Source: Bacteroidota bacterium (GTDB taxonomy: Bacteria > Bacteroidota > Bacteroidia > Bacteroidales > UBA10428). From it: a stretch of 10,302 nt of DNA. The position numbers and the translations under genes are program-made. The stretch lies in the NCBI GenBank assembly GCA_024640925.1, contig JAHEEB010000073.1, positions 1 through 10,302 of the forward strand. The letters are read 5' to 3'. Positions 4,837-10,302 of the stretch are shown here, one piece after another (positions within the stretch are counted from its first letter, which is position 1; each line of letters begins with the position of its first letter). The notes beneath the pieces were generated by a model, which was not told where the DNA came from, did no database searches, and saw only the letters and a list, made by a program, of their open reading frames with translations.

Positions 4837-6318
4837 ATGAATCGTATTGTTTTAATTTCCAGCATCTTTCTTGTTTTTTGTTTGATTTCAAAGGGAGAAA
4901 GTAAATTAATTAATCTAAATCAAACCAAATCATTTAGTTCTTTAATGATTCCTGCAGATACAGATATTTCGGTACAAGAATACAGCATGGTTAACAATAC
5001 TTGTACAGGTGTAAAAAATGATGTTCAGGTTACTTTGAAAAACAATGGGAGTGCAGCTGTTTCAGGTGTTGCTTTAACAATCGGATGTCAGATTAATAAA
5101 CAAACACCTGTTGAAGAATATTTTGAACAACTTATATTTTTAACCGGTGAAACGAAAACATTTACTTTGTCTAATCCAATAAATTTGGATATTGTTGGAA
5201 ATGATACCATAACATTTTATATCCGACAGGCTTTTCAGGATTCAAATCCGGAAAATGATACACTGGTTTCGGTTGTTACAGTAAAGGAATCGCCTGTTGA
5301 TGACTGGGAATCCGATACGATTATTGAAAACGCCACTTCATTTGTTCTTGATGCAGGTGAAGGAATGTTAAGCTATCAATGGCAAGATAATTCAACAAAC
5401 AGATTTTATGATTGCACCTTTACTGGTTTGTATTCAGTAACTGTTGCATCGTCAAATAATTGTTTTACAACGAAAAGTAAATTCGTGATTTTTTCTTTTA
5501 CTGACATTGCGGTTAGAGAATCTCATGTGCCTAACTATTTTTGTTCTGGGTTGAAGAATATTTCAGTTGATTTACTAAATCTAGGGAAAGATCTTGATAG
5601 TATTTCATTAACAATTGGAGTTCAGGTTAATAACCAAACACCGATTGAGGAAGAATTCAATCTGCCTGAAACGTATTGGAAACTAGATAGCCTATGTACA
5701 TTTACTTTCACTAACCCAATAAATATTAATTTTATTGGCGATAATACACTAACATTTTATGTCAGGCAAAATCAAGATACAAATCCCCAAAATGATTCGC
5801 TGGTTAAAGCCTTTACAGTTATGGAAGCGCCTACAGATGACTGGAACTTTGATACATTATTTGTAAACTTACCTTATGAACTTGATGGTGGTGTCGATAT
5901 GATATCCTATCAATGGGAGGATGCCTCCAATAGCCGATATTATACTTGTAATTTCGAAGGCTTTTATTCAGTAACTGTAATGTCAGCAACAAGTAAATGT
6001 TCTACAACAAAGAGTATGTATTTAGCCGAATGTAATTGCTTGGATAAAATAAATGAGATTACAGCAAAGAATCTCCAGGTGGAGTTATACCCTAATCTGA
6101 CAGATGAATTTTTAAAAATCAATGCCAGTTTATTGACTGGTGAGGAATTTACAATTGAACTTATCGATGGTTCGAACCATATAGTGTGGTCCGACAAACA
6201 TAAAGGACTTGAAGCATACTCAAACACATTGGATGTAAAGGGTTTTGCAAGTGGAATTTACTATGTGCGATTTAGTAATACCAAAGTTAACGAAGTACAA
6301 AAGATTATTGTTTATTAA
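4837..6318 (+). CDS. secreted two-repeat protein with T9SS type A sorting domain
   Basis: 493 residues with a signal peptide at 1-20 (hydrophobic IVLISSIFLVFCLIS). Two tandem copies of one unit follow, at about 41-219 and 221-396. Each unit begins [T/F]DI[S/A]V[Q/R]E, continues into a CARDB/Ig-like beta-sandwich (LTIG-Q-N-QTP-EE, then TFT-[S/T]NPIN, then NDTITFYIRQ or DNTLTFYVRQ) and ends in a PKD/Ig-like half (SYQW-D, R[F/Y]Y-C-F-G-YSVTV, C-TTKS). C56, C193 and C209 of unit 1 have counterparts C236, C371 and C388 in unit 2. About 410-493 is the T9SS type A domain (ELYPNLTDEFLKI, ASGIYYVRF, VQKIIVY); the usual YPNP is YPNL here. It is probably exported by Sec and T9SS to the surface or medium, where the units would act as spacer or binding modules. 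I recognise no catalytic motif. The ATG leads directly into the signal peptide. It appears to be a single-gene transcript closed by the terminator at 6344. Confidence 0.85.
   Translation: MNRIVLISSIFLVFCLISKGESKLINLNQTKSFSSLMIPADTDISVQEYSMVNNTCTGVKNDVQVTLKNNGSAAVSGVALTIGCQINKQTPVEEYFEQLIFLTGETKTFTLSNPINLDIVGNDTITFYIRQAFQDSNPENDTLVSVVTVKESPVDDWESDTIIENATSFVLDAGEGMLSYQWQDNSTNRFYDCTFTGLYSVTVASSNNCFTTKSKFVIFSFTDIAVRESHVPNYFCSGLKNISVDLLNLGKDLDSISLTIGVQVNNQTPIEEEFNLPETYWKLDSLCTFTFTNPININFIGDNTLTFYVRQNQDTNPQNDSLVKAFTVMEAPTDDWNFDTLFVNLPYELDGGVDMISYQWEDASNSRYYTCNFEGFYSVTVMSATSKCSTTKSMYLAECNCLDKINEITAKNLQVELYPNLTDEFLKINASLLTGEEFTIELIDGSNHIVWSDKHKGLEAYSNTLDVKGFASGIYYVRFSNTKVNEVQKIIVY
4957..6024 (+). repeat. 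internal tandem duplication in the 493-residue protein gene
   Basis: Copies lie at 4957-5493 and 5497-6024. DNA similarity is still visible in blocks, for example ACATTTACTTT followed by CCAATAAAT near 5158 and again near 5699, and ACATTTTAT near 5211 and 5752. Copy 2 is slightly shorter. The duplication is old enough for clear divergence, but the strand order is fully kept. Confidence 0.8.
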
Positions 6319-6343
6319 TCAATATCTGTACAAAAGATTAATT

Positions 6344-6379
6344 AGAGCGGTATAAGAAAATGCCGCTTTTTCTTTTTTC
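6344..6379 (+). terminator. intrinsic terminator of the two-repeat protein gene
   Basis: AGAGCGG (6344-6350) pairs with CCGCTTT (6363-6369, one G:U) around a 12-base loop and is followed by the pyrimidine run TTTTTCTTTTTT. It lies 25 bases after the stop at 6318. This is the most standard intrinsic terminator in the window. Confidence 0.75.
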
Positions 6380-6429
6380 GGCTTTTTCATTAAAATTTCG
6401 TTCTTCATTTTATACTTTAAGATTATATC

Positions 6430-6437
6430 TACCTTTA
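6430..6437 (+). promoter_or_regulatory. weak candidate -7 element for the TonB receptor operon
   Basis: TACCTTTA matches TAnnTTTG at 7 of 8 positions and lies 42 bases before the ATG at 6480. No good TTTG is seen about 20 bases upstream. Because a strong terminator precedes it, the receptor operon needs its own promoter in 6380-6479, and this is the best candidate I see. Confidence 0.25.
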
Positions 6438-6479
6438 GATTTGAAGTATGATTTTTAAAAGTTGGTAAAAACGGTTGCA

Positions 6480-8831
6480 ATGAATAAAAAAGAATTTATC
6501 AGGGTTACTCTTTTCTTGTGTCTGTTCTCAACTTCGGCATTTGCTCAAAAGCATACCATTCATGGGTATATTAAGGATAAAAGCAATGGTGAAGCATTAA
6601 TTGGGGCGAATATTATGGTTAAGGGTACAACCACAGGAACAGTAACGAACCCCTATGGATTTTACTCCCTTAGTCTTGAATCCGGAAATTATACGCTGGT
6701 TGTTAATTACATGGGATATCAGGAGGAAGAAAAGCTCATTGAACTGAATGGCGATATTACTTATAGTCCTGAACTTGACATAACATCTGAGCTTATGGAC
6801 GAAGTGGTTGTTACAGCCCAGGCAAAAAACGAAAACATAGTATCAGCAAAAATGGGGGTTGAAAAGCTTTCGGGAAGAACAATTGAGAGAATTCCGGTTC
6901 TATTGGGTGAGGCCGATGTAATGAAGGCTCTTAAACTATTACCTGGTGTTGTTTCTACAGGAGAAATGAGTTCCAATTTAAGCATCCGTGGAGGGGCACG
7001 TGATCAGAACATGATCCTGCTCGATGAAGCAACGGTATATAATGCTTCGCATCTGCTCGGACTCTTTTCTGTATTTAACAACGATGCCATTAAAAGCGTT
7101 GAAATGTACAAGGGGAGCATTCCATCGCAATATGGTGGAAGAATATCATCGGTAATCGATATTCGGATGAAAGAGGGAAACGCAAAACAAATCAGTGCTG
7201 TTGGAAGTATTGGAATATTAACCAGTCGAATAACTCTGGAAGCACCGGTTGTAAAAGATAAAGCTTCGATATTAGTCTCAGCGCGGCGCACATACATAGA
7301 CCTTATTATGAAGCTGATGCATAAGGCTAATAGCACTGTCCCGGAATTGCCATATTTTTTCTACGATTTCAATGCAAAAGCCAATTATACAATTAATGAG
7401 AAACATAGGATTTATCTGTCAGGGTATTTTGGAAGGGATGTATCGAGGTTTGAATTAAATGAAGACAACACACAGACAAACGAATGGGGTAACTATACGG
7501 CTACTTTTCGCTGGAACTATATGATTTCTCAAAAACTTTTTGCCAATGTCACCCTTTTGGCAAGCAATTACAATTATTTAATTGAGTCGAAAAGTGTATA
7601 TGGCGAAGATAAAAAAGAGCAGGCATTTGCTTGGAAGGCTTTTATAAAGGACTATTCGGCAAAGGTCGATTTCAATCATTACCTGAATCCTTCGAACTCA
7701 TTGAAATATGGGATAGGAACAACCTATCACGATTTTAATGTTGCTGATATCGAAGGGAATATGGATACACTTAAATTTGACTTCCGCCTTCCTAAATACT
7801 ATAGTTTGGAAAGCTCGGCTTATATTAGCAATGTTCAGAAAATGGGCAATAATCTTACATTTGACTATGGATTAAGGGCTTCGATGTCACAAAACCTGGG
7901 TTCAGGTACTGTTTATAAGCTCGAAAACTATGAGGTTACTGATACCATAAAATATAAACGAAATGAAATTTATAAATCCTATTATGGAATCGAACCTCGT
8001 TTTGCGGCAACTCTGGTAATTGATAATCAAAATTCGTTAAAAGCTGGTTATTCACGCACCGTACAATATGTAAATGTAGCATCGAATTCGAATGCCGGAA
8101 CGCCACTTGATGTTTGGATGCCTGTAACGCCAAATGTGAAACCACAAAGTGGTAACCAGTTATCAGTCGGATATTTCAGGAATTTCTTTGATAATATATT
8201 GCAAACCTCAGTTGAAGTGTACTTTAAGAAAATGAACAATCAGATTGAATTCCGCGAATTTTCTAACCCCTATTTTAACCCTCAGATTGAATCCGATTTC
8301 CGGTTTGGCGAAGGACGGGCTTATGGTGTCGAACTTATGGTGAAGAAAGCCGAAGGGAAATTTACAGGTTGGATTAGTTACACGTTGGCAAACAGCGAAC
8401 GAAAAATTAAGGATATCCAGGAAAAGGACTGGTTCCCGTCGCCATACGACCATAGACACAATGTTTCAGTGGTTACTATGTACGATTTCACCAAACGTCT
8501 CTCTGTGTCGGCCAACTGGGTTTATATGACCGGGCAGCCATTCGATGCCCCTGCTGCCCGCTGGCAATATGGAAATATTATTCTTCCTTATTATAATGGA
8601 AAAAATGGTTCGCGCTACCCCGATTATCACCGGTTGGATCTTGGCGTTGAACTTAAAAACAAACCAATTAGAAAGTTCAATAGTTCCTGGACTTTCTCGG
8701 TATATAATGCATATAATCACAAAAATGCAAATCTGATATACTTTGAACCGGAAGGTAACAATGTTACGAAGGCATATCGCTATGCCATGCTGCAACGGAT
8801 ATTTGCTGTGTCGTTTAATTTTAATTTTTAA
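6480..8831 (+). CDS. TonB-dependent outer-membrane receptor with carboxypeptidase-regulatory-like domain
   Basis: 783 residues from the ATG at 6480. A TTG at 6462 is in frame, but the ATG places MNKKEFIRVTLFLCLFSTS directly as the signal peptide, with cleavage after SAFA at residue 22. Residues about 25-105 are a CarboxypepD_reg-like Ig fold (HGYIKDKSNGEALIGANI, then GFYSLSLESGNYTLVV and YMGYQ). MDEVVVTAQ at 106-114 is the usual TonB-box-like linker. About 117-232 is the plug (VMKALKLLPGV, SIRGGARDQNMILLDEATVY, VEMYKGSIPSQYGGRISSVI). The remainder is a 22-strand-type beta barrel ending in an aromatic C-terminus (FAVSFNFNF). It is shorter than typical SusC proteins (about 1000 residues) and no SusD follows; its partner is the DUF4249 gene 13 bases downstream. 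It should import an unknown ligand across the outer membrane using TonB-ExbBD energy. The substrate cannot be read from the sequence. Confidence 0.93.
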   Translation: MNKKEFIRVTLFLCLFSTSAFAQKHTIHGYIKDKSNGEALIGANIMVKGTTTGTVTNPYGFYSLSLESGNYTLVVNYMGYQEEEKLIELNGDITYSPELDITSELMDEVVVTAQAKNENIVSAKMGVEKLSGRTIERIPVLLGEADVMKALKLLPGVVSTGEMSSNLSIRGGARDQNMILLDEATVYNASHLLGLFSVFNNDAIKSVEMYKGSIPSQYGGRISSVIDIRMKEGNAKQISAVGSIGILTSRITLEAPVVKDKASILVSARRTYIDLIMKLMHKANSTVPELPYFFYDFNAKANYTINEKHRIYLSGYFGRDVSRFELNEDNTQTNEWGNYTATFRWNYMISQKLFANVTLLASNYNYLIESKSVYGEDKKEQAFAWKAFIKDYSAKVDFNHYLNPSNSLKYGIGTTYHDFNVADIEGNMDTLKFDFRLPKYYSLESSAYISNVQKMGNNLTFDYGLRASMSQNLGSGTVYKLENYEVTDTIKYKRNEIYKSYYGIEPRFAATLVIDNQNSLKAGYSRTVQYVNVASNSNAGTPLDVWMPVTPNVKPQSGNQLSVGYFRNFFDNILQTSVEVYFKKMNNQIEFREFSNPYFNPQIESDFRFGEGRAYGVELMVKKAEGKFTGWISYTLANSERKIKDIQEKDWFPSPYDHRHNVSVVTMYDFTKRLSVSANWVYMTGQPFDAPAARWQYGNIILPYYNGKNGSRYPDYHRLDLGVELKNKPIRKFNSSWTFSVYNAYNHKNANLIYFEPEGNNVTKAYRYAMLQRIFAVSFNFNF

Positions 8832-8844
8832 TCAAGAATCATCA

Positions 8845-9726
8845 ATGAAAAGAATATTAATTTATATTATCGTTCTTATTACCGTTCTTACCTCGTGCTC
8901 AGAAATGGTAGAAGAAATTGATTGGAACGCTGAAAATATACCGAATAAGCTTATTGTTGAAGGAGATATAACAAACGAAACGGGACAGCATCCGATAACA
9001 TTAAGACATAGCGATTATTATTTTGCAAATTCGCCTTCGCCGGTTGTCTCAGGAGCTACAGTTTCGGTACTTTACGGTTCAACGGTTATTGAATATTCCG
9101 AAGATCCGAAAAACCCAGGAACATATAAAGCAAATGAAGAATTTGCAGGGGAGATAAACCAAGAGTACACTCTAACAATTGGATTATCTGAAGAACTTGA
9201 TGGCGCTGATGAATACTCTGCTGCAACAACCATTATAGAAGGAATGCGCATCGATTCTATATCAGCAGAGCTATACAGTAATCCATATCAAATGGATGGT
9301 GAGGATTCCACTATTATAATACTTCTTGCTTATGGTCAGGAGCCCGAGCAGTTTATAAATTATTATTTAATGAAATTATATAGAAATGATACTCTGCTTT
9401 CTGATACAATAGTCGACTATCCGGTATTCAGTGATACAGACAACGGAATGAATGGGGAAAAAGTTCTGGGATTCTTTCTGGCAGAAGATTATTCTCCGGG
9501 AGATATTATTACCCTTGAATTATATTCTATTCCTAAAGATTATAAGATCTTTCTTGATGGAGTAAATCAAATTTCTCAGCCAGGCGATCCGTTTGGATTT
9601 TCGGGACCTCCGGCCAATGCAGTAGGCAATGTTAATGAGGGCGAAGCCTTAGGATTTTTTTATGGAGCTTATGTTGCAAGAGGCAGAACAAGTGTAAAGG
9701 AAAAACGGGAAGGGTTTTATTATTAA
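8845..9726 (+). CDS. DUF4249-family outer-membrane lipoprotein
   Basis: 293 residues from the ATG at 8845; the open frame reaches further upstream into the receptor gene, but this ATG opens a textbook lipoprotein signal (MKRILIYIIVLITVLTSC, with LTSC as lipobox and C18 lipidated). The residues after the cysteine (SEMVEEID) are acidic and resemble the Bacteroidota surface-export signal for lipoproteins, so display on the cell surface is likely. NKLIVEGDITNETG at about 34-47, the VSGATVSV strand and the PGTYKANEEF segment fit DUF4249, a beta-rich family commonly encoded next to TonB receptors with an N-terminal regulatory-like domain. Its presumed role is a ligand-binding or lid partner for the receptor, by analogy with SusD and not demonstrated here. 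It ends GRTSVKEKREGFYY. Co-transcription with the receptor is nearly certain from the 13-base gap. Confidence 0.85.
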   Translation: MKRILIYIIVLITVLTSCSEMVEEIDWNAENIPNKLIVEGDITNETGQHPITLRHSDYYFANSPSPVVSGATVSVLYGSTVIEYSEDPKNPGTYKANEEFAGEINQEYTLTIGLSEELDGADEYSAATTIIEGMRIDSISAELYSNPYQMDGEDSTIIILLAYGQEPEQFINYYLMKLYRNDTLLSDTIVDYPVFSDTDNGMNGEKVLGFFLAEDYSPGDIITLELYSIPKDYKIFLDGVNQISQPGDPFGFSGPPANAVGNVNEGEALGFFYGAYVARGRTSVKEKREGFYY

Positions 9727-9754
9727 TTCTTTAAAGGACAGTTAGAAAAAAACC

Positions 9755-9782
9755 AATCACAGATCCCCGATCACTGATCACC
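9755..9782. repeat. four degenerate tandem heptamers between convergent genes
   Basis: AATCACA, GATCCCC, GATCACT and GATCACC lie head to tail with consensus GATCACY. They sit in the 66-base gap between the DUF4249 stop and the stop of the PorP/SprF-type gene. No classical terminator hairpin is seen in this gap, although the self-complementary GATC steps allow weak pairing. Confidence 0.5.
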
Positions 9783-9792
9783 AGGATGAATC

Positions 9793-10302
9793 TTAGAAAT
9801 ATCTTGGATTTGTGACTTTTGCCTTCTCTTTTCTGTCGATATAGATATTTAACGAAATCTCATGCGAACCATACTGATGATGAATTAATCTGGTAGTTGC
9901 AATATCATATGAATAACCGAAAAAATATTTTTGTTTGAATCCGATTTCGAAAAATAGTGAAACGGAGTTTAATGTTTTGTATGATGCTCCAAAAATATAG
10001 TTCTCTTTATAGAAAATGCTTGTACTTAAGTCCATTTCGAATACCGAACTGAAATTAGCTTTTGCAATGAAACTGGGTTTAATCTTAAATTCTTCATTTA
10101 GCTCAAAGATGTAACCACCTGTTAGGAAACATACTTTTTGAATATTAAAAAATTCGTTGTAGCTCTTGGTACTGAAAAACTTGTATAATTGTGGAAAAGA
10201 AAGTCCAACATAGTAATCATTGCTTTTTAAATAAGCTCCAAAACCAAAAATCGGGAGTATTGATTTCTCATCATTTTGAAAATTCTCATCGGCTGCTTCA
10301 TC
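9793..10302 (-). CDS. PorP/SprF-family type IX secretion outer-membrane protein, C-terminal part
   Basis: Open across the right edge of the window, so the start is missing; 169 residues are visible, against about 300 for the family. The visible part begins DEAADENFQNDEKS and continues PIFGFGAYLKSNDYYVGLSF, the family's repeated barrel-strand pattern of a figure followed by YYVGLS. Then come KPSFIAKANFSSVFEMDLST, YKENYIFGASYKTLNSVS, QKYFFGYSYDIATT and the C-terminal HHQYGSHEISLNI, which matches the GSHEI-L signature. Family members are 14-strand-type outer-membrane barrels. Some, such as PorP and SprF, work with PorK/L/M/N in type IX secretion or gliding, and many are extra paralogues that accompany large surface proteins. 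A basic tail after the last strand (DRKEKAKVTNPRYF) is unusual, since the family normally ends at the strand. It converges on the TonB receptor operon. Confidence 0.88.
   Translation of the reverse strand, partial: DEAADENFQNDEKSILPIFGFGAYLKSNDYYVGLSFPQLYKFFSTKSYNEFFNIQKVCFLTGGYIFELNEEFKIKPSFIAKANFSSVFEMDLSTSIFYKENYIFGASYKTLNSVSLFFEIGFKQKYFFGYSYDIATTRLIHHQYGSHEISLNIYIDRKEKAKVTNPRYF

Noticed and set aside
6462..6479. Upstream TTG start for the TonB receptor
   Set aside because: It would add MVKTVA before a complete signal peptide. The ATG at 6480 gives the standard start of such a signal (MNKKEF), so it is preferred.
7004..7336. Minus-strand open frame of 110 residues within the TonB receptor gene
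   Set aside because: It is fully antisense to the plug and first barrel strands, has no own regulatory signals, and shows no family-like motif. Other antisense frames in 6761-8795 fail for the same reasons.
8545..8736. 63-residue plus-strand frame inside the receptor gene
   Set aside because: It is out of frame with well-conserved barrel sequence and has no domain or start signal of its own.
8743..8844. N-terminal extension of the DUF4249 protein into the receptor gene
   Set aside because: The extension overlaps 89 bases of receptor coding sequence and would bury the lipoprotein signal. The ATG at 8845 directly opens a textbook lipobox.

Overview
The window looks like a chromosomal segment of a Bacteroidota bacterium, probably an environmental or anaerobic member of Bacteroidales/Marinilabiliales; the rank below phylum is inference. 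Supporting signs are: low GC; two secreted proteins ending in type IX secretion (T9SS) sorting domains; a PorP/SprF-family protein; a TonB-dependent receptor with an N-terminal carboxypeptidase-regulatory-like domain next to a DUF4249 lipoprotein; a promoter of the Bacteroidota TTTG / TAnnTTTG type; and almost no Shine-Dalgarno sequences.

Layout. Positions 161-192 hold a clean housekeeping promoter. It drives a 951-residue secreted modular protein (250-3105): GLUG repeats, a BACON domain, four exact-length YDG repeats and a T9SS C-terminal domain. A strong hairpin (3121-3165) follows. Next, on the minus strand, is a short gene remnant (3162-3369) that reads as one protein if a single-base frameshift is repaired. 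Then come a NimA-like flavin-binding split-barrel protein (3375-3842) and a small predicted lipoprotein of unknown function (3903-4253).

Positions 4254-4836 are 583 bases without a confident gene. They hold a probable terminator, a plausible promoter, two overlapping small reading frames and a strong GC-containing hairpin. A second T9SS cargo protein follows (4837-6318, 493 residues), built from two tandem copies of a roughly 175-residue unit and ending at a good intrinsic terminator.

The right third is an outer-membrane locus. A TonB-dependent receptor (6480-8831) and a DUF4249 lipoprotein (8845-9726) are separated by 13 bases and surely co-transcribed. They probably form a receptor plus surface-lipoprotein uptake pair of unknown substrate. 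Facing them is the 3' part of a PorP/SprF-type gene (9793-10302, minus strand), which leaves the window at its right edge. Four degenerate heptamers lie between the converging genes.

The common theme is the cell envelope and surface: two T9SS cargo proteins, a T9SS-related outer-membrane protein, a TonB receptor pair and a small lipoprotein. I see no CRISPR array, tRNA, rRNA, intact insertion sequence or defence system. The least explained items are the two-repeat 493-residue secreted protein, the frameshifted minus-strand remnant and the hairpin-bearing 4254-4836 interval.
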